From assembly GCF_000331245.1 (NCBI RefSeq), contig NZ_ANFZ01000004.1:100345-164344 (forward strand): 64,000 nt of DNA, in the 5' to 3' direction. The notes below the pieces were generated by a model. It did no database searches. It was not told the origin of the DNA and was given only the letters and a program-made list of their open reading frames with translations. The translations under genes were made by a program, and so were the position numbers. This DNA is from Blastomonas sp. AAP53. GTDB lineage: Bacteria > Pseudomonadota > Alphaproteobacteria > Sphingomonadales > Sphingomonadaceae. Positions 34,535-43,892 of the stretch are shown piece by piece (the first letter of the stretch is position 1; the number at the start of each line of letters is the position of its first letter).

Positions 34535-35914
34535 TCAGCGGACCTGCTTCAGCACCTCGGCAGTGAATTTGGCGACGTCGAACCGGTCGGCGTCCGTATC
34601 ATAGCCGCGCCGCACGATTACCAGATCGCGGCTGGGAATGATGACCAGATACTGGCCGCGATTGCCGAACGCGGCAAACGCATCGTCGGGCACGCCCACA
34701 CTCTTGTTCATCAACCAGAAGCTTGCGCCATAGCCGAACGGTCCCTCGGGCTGGGGGCCGCTGGCCCTGGTCACGTAATCGCGCCAACCTGCGGGCAGCA
34801 CCCGCTGGCCGTTCCATGTGCCATCGTTCAGATAGAGCAGGCCCATCCGCGCCATGTCGCGCGCGGTGGTCCACACCTGGCTGGAAAGGATGTAGTTGCC
34901 CTGCCAGTCGGTCTCTGCCCAGGTGCGGGTCATGCCCAAAGCATCGAACATCTGGTGTGGGTGCAGATCGGGTGCGGCGTCGCGCGCAGCGAGCGTCGCC
35001 AGCAGGATATCGTTATTGGCATAGCGGAATGTGCTGCCCGGCTGGTGCAGCATCGGCCAGAGCGTCGTCCACTGACGCACCTCGCCTGCGCCGAGGTATA
35101 CGGCGTCGGTGCGAGCGCCTGCCGTGTCGCTGGTGAGGCCGCTGCCCATGCGCAGCAGGTGATCGACGCTGATCGCCCTGCGCGGATCGCCAGCGACGTT
35201 CCACTCGCGCACCGGGGAATCGGGGATGTTGAAGCCCTTCTGCCGGACGAAGCCGACATATGTCCCCGCCATCGACTTGGCGACCGACCATGTCCGCTGC
35301 GCGGTGTGCATGTCGTGGCCGGGCTTGTAGCGTTCCTGCACGATGCGACCCTTGTGGACGATCACCACGCCGCTGGTCTTGCCGCCAAAGGCTTTCGCTT
35401 CGAACGCGCTTTCGACCAGCTGGTCGAACGGCGTGACCATCATGATTCGCGGGTCACTGGCATCGGCATCGCCCATCGGCCAGGCAAGCGAATCGGCGCT
35501 GCCCGGCTGTTCACGCTCCAGCGCTTCGGCGGGCAGGCGGCGGCCATCATTGGTCCAGCCGATCGGCATCGATGTGCATCCCGTCACGCGATTGTGCCGG
35601 GCAACGCGCGGCGGCATGTCGTCGGCAAAGGCAACGCTCACCTGGTGCGCGGCCTCGTCGATCTCTGCTTTCAGGGTCGGCACGATGGGGGCGACATGCG
35701 GGTAGATGCCGGTCAGCTCGTCCGCCTCGATATCGGCGAGCGTCTTGTTGCCGTTCCACAGCCCGGAACACACGAACTGTGCCTTGTAGCCGGCAGCTTC
35801 GGCCAGATCCATGCGTGCCGCCCCGGTTGCGGCAGCGGGCGGGGGAAGCTGTTGTGCGGCGGCAGGCGCGCTGGCCGCCAGTATCAGTGCAAGACTAATC
35901 GCGATTTTCGTCAC
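34535..35914 (-). CDS. Serine hydrolase of the beta-lactamase/penicillin-binding family
   Basis: 459 aa exported protein. GTG at 35914 (GGGAG 7 bases upstream) gives signal peptide VTKIAISLALILAASAPAAA; it overlaps the rarA stop region by 20 bp. Active-site motif is SxxK in RTWSVAKSMAGTYVGF; other class-C-like motifs are the Tyr-Ala-Asn in FRYANNDILLA and the region GASFWLMNKSVG near the C-terminus. It is closer to EstB/6-aminohexanoate-dimer hydrolase proteins than to true beta-lactamases, so antibiotic resistance should not be assumed. Confidence 0.82.
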   Translation of the reverse strand: MTKIAISLALILAASAPAAAQQLPPPAAATGAARMDLAEAAGYKAQFVCSGLWNGNKTLADIEADELTGIYPHVAPIVPTLKAEIDEAAHQVSVAFADDMPPRVARHNRVTGCTSMPIGWTNDGRRLPAEALEREQPGSADSLAWPMGDADASDPRIMMVTPFDQLVESAFEAKAFGGKTSGVVIVHKGRIVQERYKPGHDMHTAQRTWSVAKSMAGTYVGFVRQKGFNIPDSPVREWNVAGDPRRAISVDHLLRMGSGLTSDTAGARTDAVYLGAGEVRQWTTLWPMLHQPGSTFRYANNDILLATLAARDAAPDLHPHQMFDALGMTRTWAETDWQGNYILSSQVWTTARDMARMGLLYLNDGTWNGQRVLPAGWRDYVTRASGPQPEGPFGYGASFWLMNKSVGVPDDAFAAFGNRGQYLVIIPSRDLVIVRRGYDTDADRFDVAKFTAEVLKQVR

Positions 35915-37214
35915 GCATTTTCTCCCATGTCCGCATGCGTTCGGCAATGCGCGCTTCATAACCGCGTTCCACCGGCTGGTAGAAACGCTGCGGGTTCATT
36001 TCTTCTGGCCAGTAATTCGCGCCCGAAAAGCCTTCGGCCCGATCGTGGTCATAGGTATAGCCCTTGCCATAGCCGATGTCCTTCATCAGCTTGGTGGGCG
36101 CATTGAGGATGTTGGGCGGCGGCATCAGCGATCCGGTGGCGCGGGCGCTTTTCCACGCGGCCTTCTGCGCGGCATAAGCGGCATTCGATTTGGGCGCGGT
36201 GGCGCAGTAGAGGCAGGCCTGCACGATCGCCAGCTCGCCCTCGGGAGAGCCGAGGAAGGCATAGGCATCCTTGGCGGCAAGGCACTGCACCAATGCCTGC
36301 GGATCGGCCATGCCGATGTCCTCGCTGGCAAAGCGGGTGATCCGTCGCAGCACGTACAGCGGCTCCTCGCCCGCCACCAGCATCCGCGCCAGATAATATA
36401 GCGACGCCTGAGGATCGGAACCGCGCATTGCCTTGTGCAGCGCGGAAATGAGGTTGTAATGCCCCTCGCGATCCTTGTCGTACACCGGCATCCGGCGGTG
36501 CAGCAACGCGGCCAGTCCGGCAGGATCGAGCGGCGCATCGATCCGCACCGACAGCAGCGTTTCGACCTGGTTGAGCAGAAAGCGGCCATCGCCATCGGCC
36601 GACGCGATCAGCGCCGCACGGGCATCGTCGGTCAGCGGCAGCGCTCGCCCGGTCAGCGCTTCGGCGCGCGCGATCAGCGTGCCCAGAGCCGCCTCGTCGA
36701 GTCGCCGCAGGATCAGCACCTGGCTACGGCTGAGCAAGGCAGCGTTCAATTCGAACGACGGGTTCTCGGTTGTCGCGCCCACCAGCACCACCGTGCCCCG
36801 CTCGACAAAGGGCAGAAAGCCGTCCTGCTGCGCGCGGTTGAAACGGTGGATCTCGTCTACGAACAACAGGGTGCGCTGGCCTGCGCCCGCCATCTTCTCG
36901 GCCTCGGCAAAGGCCTTCTTGAGGTCGGCCACGCCCGAGAACACCGCCGAGATCGCAACGAACCGCATGCCCGTCGCCTCGCCCAGCAGCCGCGCCATGC
37001 TGGTCTTGCCGGTGCCGGGCGGGCCCCAGAGGATCATTGACGACAATTTGCCCGCCGCGACCATCCGTCCGATCGCGCCATCGGGCCCGGTCAGATGATC
37101 CTGGCCGATGATCTCGCCCAGGTTCGCCGGGCGCAGCCGGTCGGCCAGCGGCGCATCGGCTGCGGGCTGGTGGCTGCTGGTATCGGGAGGCAGGGTTTCG
37201 AACAGATCGCTCAT
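35895..37214 (-). CDS. rarA: Replication-associated recombination protein RarA (MgsA)
   Basis: 439 aa AAA+ ATPase acting at stalled replication forks. Walker A WGPPGTGKTSMARLL, Walker B LLFVDEIHRFNRAQQD, sensor 1 GATTENPSF, and a C-terminal tetramerisation region ending MRTWEKMRDENRD. Start at MSDLFETLP (37214). Divergent from padR. Confidence 0.94.
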   Translation of the reverse strand: MSDLFETLPPDTSSHQPAADAPLADRLRPANLGEIIGQDHLTGPDGAIGRMVAAGKLSSMILWGPPGTGKTSMARLLGEATGMRFVAISAVFSGVADLKKAFAEAEKMAGAGQRTLLFVDEIHRFNRAQQDGFLPFVERGTVVLVGATTENPSFELNAALLSRSQVLILRRLDEAALGTLIARAEALTGRALPLTDDARAALIASADGDGRFLLNQVETLLSVRIDAPLDPAGLAALLHRRMPVYDKDREGHYNLISALHKAMRGSDPQASLYYLARMLVAGEEPLYVLRRITRFASEDIGMADPQALVQCLAAKDAYAFLGSPEGELAIVQACLYCATAPKSNAAYAAQKAAWKSARATGSLMPPPNILNAPTKLMKDIGYGKGYTYDHDRAEGFSGANYWPEEMNPQRFYQPVERGYEARIAERMRTWEKMRDENRD

Positions 37215-37298
37215 CGCCGTCACGCTAGCGGCTGGGGCCGGTCGGGGGAAGGGGATGAAAAATGCATCCATCGCACGAAAGCCACTTGTCAAATTCTA

Positions 37299-37316
37299 TC
37301 TAAGATATATCTTAGA
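37299..37316. promoter_or_regulatory. 18-bp perfect palindrome, likely PadR operator
   Basis: TCTAAGATATATCTTAGA is a perfect inverted repeat in the rarA-padR intergenic region, 29 bp upstream of the padR ATG. PadR-type regulators bind AT-rich dyads and repress their own promoters (family knowledge), so this is the probable operator; the site also lies where the padR -10 region should be. Confidence 0.7.
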
Positions 37317-37345
37317 GCCATCGAGATACACAGGAGTAACAATCG

Positions 37346-38014
37346 ATGAGTATGCGTTTCAAGATGGGCGGTGGCCCGCGTGGTGGCCGGGGCGGTGGTT
37401 CCGGCAATGGCGGCAACCCCTTCATCGCCATGAGCTTTGGTCGCGGCGGCGGCCGCAGCTGGGGCAGCGACTGGGATTTCGGCAACTGGAGCTTTGACGG
37501 CGGTGGTCGGGGTGGACGCGGTGGCGGCGGTGGCCGGGGAGGTCGCGGCCGGCGGCGGATGTTCGACAGCGGCGAGCTGCGCATCGTGCTGCTGGCGCTG
37601 ATCGAAAAGGAGCCGCGGCATGGCTATGACCTGATCAAGGCGATCGAGGAAATGACCGTCGGCGAATATGCCCCCAGCCCGGGCGTGGTCTATCCTACGC
37701 TCAGCCTGCTCGAAGACACGGGTCTGATCGCGTCGGTGGAAACCGAAGGCGCGCGCAAGGCGTTCCGCATCACCGATGCCGGTGTCGCCGAATTGGCCGA
37801 AAAGCGGGGCGAGGCCGATGCACTTCTGGCGCGTCTGTCCGAAGCCGGCGAGGAGCGCGAGCAGCGCGCCGGTGGCCCGCAGATCGGCCGGGCCGTCGGC
37901 AACCTGATGGCAGCGATGGCGCACCGTCTGGCGAGCGGCGAGACCGACGCGGAGTTCAAGCACCGGGTCGCCGAAATCCTCGACGAGGCCGCGCAGAAGA
38001 TCGAGCGGCTCTAA
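37346..38014 (+). CDS. PadR-family regulator with Gly/Arg-rich N-terminus
   Basis: 222 aa. Residues 1-72 are a low-complexity Gly/Arg/Trp tract (GGGPRGGRGGGSGNGG, GRGGRGGGGGRGGRGRRR) probably binding nucleic acid non-specifically; then the PadR winged helix FDSGELRIVLLALIEKEPRHGYDLIKAIEEMTVGEYAPSPGVVYPTLSLLEDTGLIASVETEGARKAFRITDAGVAELAE and a C-terminal helix for dimers. AGGAG precedes the ATG. Likely autoregulated through the palindrome at 37299-37316. Confidence 0.9.
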   Translation: MSMRFKMGGGPRGGRGGGSGNGGNPFIAMSFGRGGGRSWGSDWDFGNWSFDGGGRGGRGGGGGRGGRGRRRMFDSGELRIVLLALIEKEPRHGYDLIKAIEEMTVGEYAPSPGVVYPTLSLLEDTGLIASVETEGARKAFRITDAGVAELAEKRGEADALLARLSEAGEEREQRAGGPQIGRAVGNLMAAMAHRLASGETDAEFKHRVAEILDEAAQKIERL

Positions 38015-38021
38015 TGCCAAT

Positions 38022-38043
38022 CCCCTCCCGCTTGCGGGAGGGG
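38022..38043. terminator. Bidirectional hairpin between padR and putA
   Basis: CCCCTCCCG, loop CTTG, CGGGAGGGG. Lies in the 37 bp between two convergent genes, padR (ends 38014) and putA (ends 38052). The weak A/T tract after it (AGATTTATT) makes it a plausible terminator for padR. Confidence 0.55.
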
Positions 38044-38051
38044 AGATTTAT

Positions 38052-41000
38052 TCAGGCCAGCAGTGACACGTTCCCGCCTGCCGCCGTCGTGTCGATGCAC
38101 ACATGCCGTTCGTGCACGCAGCGCTGGGCGAAATGCGTCTCGGTGAACAAGGGCAGGATAGCCCCGTCGCGGGCCGCCAGCGCCTTGCGGATGGCGCGCT
38201 GGTCGTCGTTGGTGCTCCAGGCCGCGACCGCATCGAACCCTGCAATGTGGGTGAGATCTGCGCGTTCGATGAAGCCATCGATAGCGTGCGGGCCCTTGGC
38301 ACCGGGAACGACGACCAGCGACGCGCAGCCTTCGGATTGCGCGATCTGCGCCTGTAGCATCGCGGCCTCGACCGTGGGGCCCAGGCACAGCACCCGGCCA
38401 CGCGCATAGGTCGACAGCACGTTCGATTCGCCTGTCGGTCCCGGCATCGTCATCGTGTCGAGCGGCAGTTCGGTGACCCGCGGCAGCGCGGCAAGCGCTG
38501 CTTCGACCTGGGCGCGCGCCGCGATCCGAGTGAGCGGGGGCAAGTCCAGCTGTTCACCCGATGCAGCGGCAAAGCGCGGCAGATAGCGCGGGCCGCCCGC
38601 CTTGGGGCCAGTGCCGGACAATCCCTCGCCGCCGAACGGCTGTGCGCCGACGACCGCGCCGATCTGGTTGCGGTTGATGTACATGTTACCCGCATGGATG
38701 CGTGCGGTGACCTGATCGACACGGCTGTCGATGCGTGTCTGCAAGCCGAAGGTCAGGCCATAGCCACGCGCATTGATCCGGTCGATCAGGGCATCGATCT
38801 CGCCTGCCTCGAACGTGGCGATGTGCAGCACGGGGCCGAATATCTCTTCGGCCAGATCCTCGATGCCATCCACTGCGATGGCTGCGGGGCCGACAAACCA
38901 GCCATTGTCCGGCGCATCGAGCTGCTTGAGCAGCCGTCCGTCCCGCCGCGCGGCCTCGATATGCGCAGCTATCTTCTCGCGCGCTGCCGGATCGATCACC
39001 GGACCGACATCATTGGCCAGCCACCACGGGTCGCCCAGCGACAGCGCGTCCATCGCGCCGAACAGCATTTCCTTCAGCGAATCCGCGATATCGCGCTGCA
39101 CATAGAGCAGGCGCAGCGCCGAACAGCGCTGGCCTGCGGACTGGAAGGCCGAAGCGACGATATCGCGCACCGCCTGTTCGGGCAGTGCGGTCGAATCGAC
39201 GATCATCGCGTTGAGGCCGCCGGTTTCGGCGATCAGCATGGCATCAGGCGCACAGTGTTCGGCCATCGCGCGGTTGATCGCCTGCGCGGTCGCGGTCGAT
39301 CCGGTGAAGCAGGTGCCTGCAATCGCGGCATCGCTGGTCAGTGCCGAACCTATGACCTTGCCGGGTCCCGGCAGCAGCTGCAGCGTATGTGCAGGCACGC
39401 CCGCCTCGTGCAGCAGGCGCGTGGCAAGGTGCGCGATCAGCGGCGTCTGCTCGGCCGGCTTGGCGAGCACCGCATTGCCTGCTGCCAGCGCCGCAGCGAT
39501 CTGCCCGGTGAAGATCGCCAGCGGGAAGTTCCAGGGCGAAATGCAGGTGATGATGCCGCGCGGAGCCTCTGCCGGGTCGGCGAGGGCTTGCGCGGCGTAA
39601 TAGCGCAGGAAATCGACCGCCTCGCGCAGTTCAGCGATGGCGTCGGGCGCGGACTTGCCCGCCTCGCGCGCCAGCAGCGCGAAAATCTCGCCGTGATGGG
39701 TTTCGAAGTGGTGTGCAGCACGATTGAGCGCGTCGGCGCGTTCGGTGACAGGGGCATCCCAGCAGCGCGCAGCAGCGATGGCAGACGCCGCTTGCTCGGC
39801 GGTCACATCGCGCACGGTGCCGATCTGCATATCCGGCTGCGCGGGGTTGAACACCTCGCGCTCGTGGCTGGCGGCGCTGGGCGCTCCGACGATCAGCGGC
39901 GCGGCATGCCATTGCTTGTCGGCAAAGGCCTTGCGCGATTCGAGAAAGGCATTGAGATCGGTGCGGTTGGCCAGGTCCCAGCCGTGCGAGTTGATGCGCG
40001 ACGGCGCATAAAGCGCGTTCGGGCGGATGATCTTGCGATCCGCCTCGGCGCGCTCGGTTTCGAGCTGTTCGAACGGGTCGGCGGCAATCGCCTCGGCCGG
40101 GACGGCGTGGTTGGCGAGCTGGTTGACGAACGACGAGTTCGCGCCGTTCTCGAGCAGGCGGCGCACCAGATAGGCGAGAAGTTCCTTGTGCCGCCCCACC
40201 GGCGCGTAGATCCGCGAGCGGACCTTCTCGTTGCGCAGCAGCGCGCCATGCAGCGGTTCACCCATGCCGTGCAGCCGCTGGAACTCGAAATCGTCGCGGT
40301 TGCCCGCCATCTCGAGGATCGCTGCAACGCTGTGCGCATTGTGCGTGGCGAACTGCGGATAGATTCGGTCGGTCAGCCTGAGCAGCTGCGCGGCGCAGCA
40401 GATATACGAGATATCGGTGGCCGCCTTGCTGGTGAACACCGGAAAATCGGGCACGCCATCGACCTGCGCGCGCTTGATCTCGCTGTCCCAGTACGCGCCC
40501 TTGACCAGCCGGACCATGATCTTGCGGTCGAGTGACTCGGCAAGGCCATACAGCCAGTCGATCACGAAGCTGGCGCGCTTGCCGAACGCCTGCACGACCA
40601 CGCCCAGGCCGTCCCAGCCCGCGAGCGAGGAATCGCTGAGCACCATCTTGATGATGTCGAGCGACATGCCGAGGCGATAGGCCTCTTCGGCATCGATATT
40701 GAGCCCGATCCGCGCATCGCGCGCGGCGCGGGCGAGTTCGAGCACCCGGTCGGCGAGGGCAGGCACGCATTCGTCGGCCTTGCTCATCTCGTAGCGCGGA
40801 TAGAGCGCGGAGAGTTTTATCGACAGGCCCGGATTGGTGCGCATGTCGTCGGTCTTGGCGGCATCGGCGATCGCGCGGATCGCGTGCATGTAGGACGCGA
40901 AATAGCGGTCGGCATCAGGGAAGGTGAGCGCGGCTTCGCCCAGCATGTCGTAGCTGAAGGTCGCGCCTTCCGCCGCCCATTTGCGCGAACGCTTGAGCGC

Positions 41001-41537
41001 CTCGTCCATGTCCTCGCCCAGCACGAACTGGTTGCCCAGTTCCTTCATCGCCCGGCGCACGGCGACGCGGATCACCGGCTCGCCGAGCCGCTTGATCGCG
41101 CTGCGCAGCGCATCCAATGGCCCCTTGCTCACCGAGCCTTCGAGCACCGACTGCGTCATCGAAAGCGCAAAGGTGCTGGCGTTGACGAGCGTATGTTCGG
41201 ATTTGCCGAAATGCTCGCGCCAGTTGGCGGGGCTGATCTTGTCCTCGATCAGGTCGTCGATCGTTTCGGCATCGGGCACGCGCAGCAGCGCTTCTGCCAG
41301 CGTCATCAGCGCCAGGCCTTCGTCGGAGGACAGACCGTACTGGCCGAGGAAGCTTTCCATCAGCGTCGGGCCAGAGGCAGCGCGAACGTCTTCGACCACG
41401 CGCACGGCGCGGGCGCGGATGCGCGCACGCAGCTCGGGCGAGGGGGCGTAGTTCGCCGTCAGAGTGTCAAGCACCACGCCTTCATCGGCGCGGTGGTGGG
41501 CGCGCACGATATCGCGCAGCGCGAGCAGATCGGTCAT
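38052..41537 (-). CDS. putA: Proline dehydrogenase / pyrroline-5-carboxylate dehydrogenase PutA
   Basis: 1161 aa bifunctional enzyme that oxidises proline to glutamate through FAD- and NAD-dependent steps. The proline dehydrogenase barrel spans roughly residues 140-450 (KLSALYPRYE, RLVKGAYWDSEIK, ATHNAHSVA), and the P5C dehydrogenase domain roughly 520-990 with catalytic Cys in FQSAGQRCSALRLL and Glu/Gly motif PWNFPLAIFTGQI. No ribbon-helix-helix domain precedes the arm, so this PutA should not act as its own repressor, unlike the E. coli form. Confidence 0.95.
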   Translation of the reverse strand: MTDLLALRDIVRAHHRADEGVVLDTLTANYAPSPELRARIRARAVRVVEDVRAASGPTLMESFLGQYGLSSDEGLALMTLAEALLRVPDAETIDDLIEDKISPANWREHFGKSEHTLVNASTFALSMTQSVLEGSVSKGPLDALRSAIKRLGEPVIRVAVRRAMKELGNQFVLGEDMDEALKRSRKWAAEGATFSYDMLGEAALTFPDADRYFASYMHAIRAIADAAKTDDMRTNPGLSIKLSALYPRYEMSKADECVPALADRVLELARAARDARIGLNIDAEEAYRLGMSLDIIKMVLSDSSLAGWDGLGVVVQAFGKRASFVIDWLYGLAESLDRKIMVRLVKGAYWDSEIKRAQVDGVPDFPVFTSKAATDISYICCAAQLLRLTDRIYPQFATHNAHSVAAILEMAGNRDDFEFQRLHGMGEPLHGALLRNEKVRSRIYAPVGRHKELLAYLVRRLLENGANSSFVNQLANHAVPAEAIAADPFEQLETERAEADRKIIRPNALYAPSRINSHGWDLANRTDLNAFLESRKAFADKQWHAAPLIVGAPSAASHEREVFNPAQPDMQIGTVRDVTAEQAASAIAAARCWDAPVTERADALNRAAHHFETHHGEIFALLAREAGKSAPDAIAELREAVDFLRYYAAQALADPAEAPRGIITCISPWNFPLAIFTGQIAAALAAGNAVLAKPAEQTPLIAHLATRLLHEAGVPAHTLQLLPGPGKVIGSALTSDAAIAGTCFTGSTATAQAINRAMAEHCAPDAMLIAETGGLNAMIVDSTALPEQAVRDIVASAFQSAGQRCSALRLLYVQRDIADSLKEMLFGAMDALSLGDPWWLANDVGPVIDPAAREKIAAHIEAARRDGRLLKQLDAPDNGWFVGPAAIAVDGIEDLAEEIFGPVLHIATFEAGEIDALIDRINARGYGLTFGLQTRIDSRVDQVTARIHAGNMYINRNQIGAVVGAQPFGGEGLSGTGPKAGGPRYLPRFAAASGEQLDLPPLTRIAARAQVEAALAALPRVTELPLDTMTMPGPTGESNVLSTYARGRVLCLGPTVEAAMLQAQIAQSEGCASLVVVPGAKGPHAIDGFIERADLTHIAGFDAVAAWSTNDDQRAIRKALAARDGAILPLFTETHFAQRCVHERHVCIDTTAAGGNVSLLA

Positions 41538-41698
41538 GAATAGCGGCCTTTTCCGGGGAGGACCATGGCGGTGCCCTTACAGATATTTGCGGGCATTTGA
41601 AGCCTTGCAAAAGGGCTGGCAGCACAAAGCCGCGACTTGCCGGGCAAAGCTTGCCTGAAAACCACAGAAATCGCTTTGCACCGGCATTTGTTACAGAT

Positions 41699-42853
41699 AT
41701 GCGACCGTTTTGTGACGGGGACCATGCCATTCGCCAGATAGCTGCACTGCCTTATCGCACCGCGCGCGACGATGTGAACGCGCCGGTGACGATCCTGCTT
41801 GTCACCTCCCGCGAGACACGTCGCTGGGTGCTGCCCAAGGGCAACATGATCGAGGGCCTCCAGCCGCATGCCGCCGCCGCGCACGAGGCGGAGGAAGAGG
41901 CAGGCGTCAAGGGCGCGGCCTGCCCGACGCCGCTGGGCAGCTATCGCTATCGCAAGAAGCGCAAGAACGGCGCGATGCTCAACGTCACCGTCGAGGTGTT
42001 CCCGTTCTCGGTCACCGATGTGCTCGACGAATGGGAAGAGCAGGACCAGCGCGACCGGCAATGGTTCTCGCTGGAAGAGGCAGCGCAGCTGGTCGATGAG
42101 CCGGAGCTGTCCGAGCTGATTCGCCGTTTTCGCGCCAGTGAATCCGACCGGCGCATCGCCAAGAGTGGATTCGTCCTCGATACGCAGAAAGCCTCACCGA
42201 AAATGGCCGTATTCCAGTGGGTTCAGGCGTTGCTGCCCAAGCAGGGCAATTTCTTCGAGCTGTTCGAGGCACATGCGCTGACGCTGCTCTCCGGCTCCAA
42301 CGCACTCGCGCGGTTGCTGAATGGCGGATCGGGAATGCGCGACCATATCCAGGAGCTGGTCGAGCGCGAGCACGAGGCGGACCAGATCACGCGCGAAGTG
42401 CTGCAGACCGTGCGCCGCACCTTCCTGACCCCGTTCGATCGCAGCGCCATCACCAGCCTGATCGCGGCGATGGACGATGCCATCGACGAGATGCAGAAGA
42501 CCGCAGGCGCCATCGATCTGTACGAGCTGACCGAGTTCAAACAGGAAATGAAGGACATGGCTGCGATCATCGTCGACTGCGCGAGGATCACGGTGGAAGC
42601 GCTGCCGCTGCTGCGCCAGGTCAACCGCAACGCCGGACGGCTGCACGAGCTGACCGAGCGGCTGGTGATCATGGAGGGCCATGCCGACGAGATCCATGCG
42701 CGCGGGCTGAAGGCGCTGTACAAGGAACATGGCGAGGCGAACCCGCTGAGGTTCATCGTCGAGCGCGAGCTGTTCACGCATCTCGAGCGCGTGGTCGACC
42801 GATTCGAGGATGTCGCCAACGAGATCGACGGCCTCGTGATCGACCACGCCTGA
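41699..42853 (+). CDS. Nudix hydrolase-DUF47 (PhoU-like) fusion protein
   Basis: 384 aa in one open frame. Residues about 1-155 are a Nudix domain: VTILLVTSRETRRWVLPKGNM, Nudix helix PHAAAAHEAEEEAGVKG (catalytic Glu cluster kept, first conserved Glu replaced). From about residue 169 (MAVFQWVQALLPKQGNFFELFEAH) the sequence is a complete DUF47 domain (PitA accessory, PhoU-like), ending VANEIDGLVID. The two are usually separate genes; a separate start at the ATG 42203 exists but has no clear Shine-Dalgarno. Followed after 15 bp by the phosphate transporter. Confidence 0.78.
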   Translation: MRPFCDGDHAIRQIAALPYRTARDDVNAPVTILLVTSRETRRWVLPKGNMIEGLQPHAAAAHEAEEEAGVKGAACPTPLGSYRYRKKRKNGAMLNVTVEVFPFSVTDVLDEWEEQDQRDRQWFSLEEAAQLVDEPELSELIRRFRASESDRRIAKSGFVLDTQKASPKMAVFQWVQALLPKQGNFFELFEAHALTLLSGSNALARLLNGGSGMRDHIQELVEREHEADQITREVLQTVRRTFLTPFDRSAITSLIAAMDDAIDEMQKTAGAIDLYELTEFKQEMKDMAAIIVDCARITVEALPLLRQVNRNAGRLHELTERLVIMEGHADEIHARGLKALYKEHGEANPLRFIVERELFTHLERVVDRFEDVANEIDGLVIDHA

Positions 42854-42868
42854 TTTTTACCAGACCTC

Positions 42869-43876
42869 ATGGAAACCACCATCATCGCCATGCCGCTGCT
42901 GATCGCGTTGATCGCGCTCGCGCTGGCGTTCGACTTTCTCAACGGGTTGCACGATGCCGCCAATTCGATCGCGACCGTGGTGTCGACACGGCTGCTCAAG
43001 CCGGTCTACGCGGTGGTGTTCGCGGCGTTCTTCAACTTTGCCGCCTACTGGGTGTTCGGGCTCAAGGTCGCAGAAACCATCGGCAAGGGCATCATCGATG
43101 TCGATATCGTCAACCCGCAGGTCATCTTCGGCGCTTTGGTCGGCGCGATGTTCTGGAATGTCGTCACCTGGTGGAAGGGCATCCCGTCATCGTCCAGCCA
43201 CGCGCTGGTCGGCGGGCTGATCGGGGCGGGGGTGACCCGCGCCGGGCTCGATGGCATCGTCTGGTCGGGCGTGCTCAAGACCGCATCGGCGATCATCCTG
43301 TCGCCGACGATGGGCATGATCCTCTCGATCCTGCTGGTGATCATGACGTCCTGGTTCTTCATGCGCGCGACCGCCAAGCGCGCCGAAGGTTCGTTCAAGA
43401 CGCTGCACCTCATCTCGTCCGCCGCCTACTCGCTGGGCCATGGCGCCAACGACGCGCAAAAGACGATGGGGCTGATCACAGTGCTGCTCTATTCGCAGGG
43501 CATGCTCGATGGCGAGTTCGCGGTGCCCGGCTGGGTGGTGCTGAGCTGCTATGTCGCGATCGCTTTGGGCACGCTGTCGGGCGGGTGGAAGATCATCGAA
43601 ACGATGGGCACGCGCATCACCAAGCTGTCGCACCATCAGGGCTTCTGCGCGTCGGCAGGGGGCTCTGTGATGCTGTTTGCCGCCACCGCGTTCGGCATTC
43701 CGGTCTCGACCACGCACACCATCACCGGCTGCGTGGTCGGCGTTGGCGCGGCGCGGCGCGCGTCCGCCGTGCGCTGGGGCGTGGCAGGCCGGGTGGTGAT
43801 CGCCTGGCTGATCACCATCCCGGCGTCTGCTGCCGTCGGCTCGCTGTTCTACTGGTTGACGACCATCTGGGGTTGA
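42869..43876 (+). CDS. Inorganic phosphate transporter, PiT family
   Basis: 335 aa inner-membrane low-affinity phosphate transporter. The duplicated Pit signature GLHDAANSIATVVSTRLLKP (N-terminal) and LGHGANDAQKTMGLI (C-terminal) is present, and FGIPVSTTHTITGCVVGVG ends the second repeat. About ten hydrophobic helices. Sits directly downstream of the Nudix-DUF47 gene, as Pit-accessory/Pit operons do, so DUF47 probably controls its activity. Confidence 0.93.
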   Translation: METTIIAMPLLIALIALALAFDFLNGLHDAANSIATVVSTRLLKPVYAVVFAAFFNFAAYWVFGLKVAETIGKGIIDVDIVNPQVIFGALVGAMFWNVVTWWKGIPSSSSHALVGGLIGAGVTRAGLDGIVWSGVLKTASAIILSPTMGMILSILLVIMTSWFFMRATAKRAEGSFKTLHLISSAAYSLGHGANDAQKTMGLITVLLYSQGMLDGEFAVPGWVVLSCYVAIALGTLSGGWKIIETMGTRITKLSHHQGFCASAGGSVMLFAATAFGIPVSTTHTITGCVVGVGAARRASAVRWGVAGRVVIAWLITIPASAAVGSLFYWLTTIWG

Positions 43877-43892
43877 GCGCCGGTGGCGCGGA

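Noticed and set aside
34535..35914. Beta-lactamase (antibiotic-resistance gene)
   Set aside because: SxxK motif is present but the overall pattern is that of EstB/6-aminohexanoate-hydrolase-like proteins, so resistance is not supported.
38694..40535. Frame of about 610 codons opposite putA
   Set aside because: Antisense shadow of putA with no recognisable domain.
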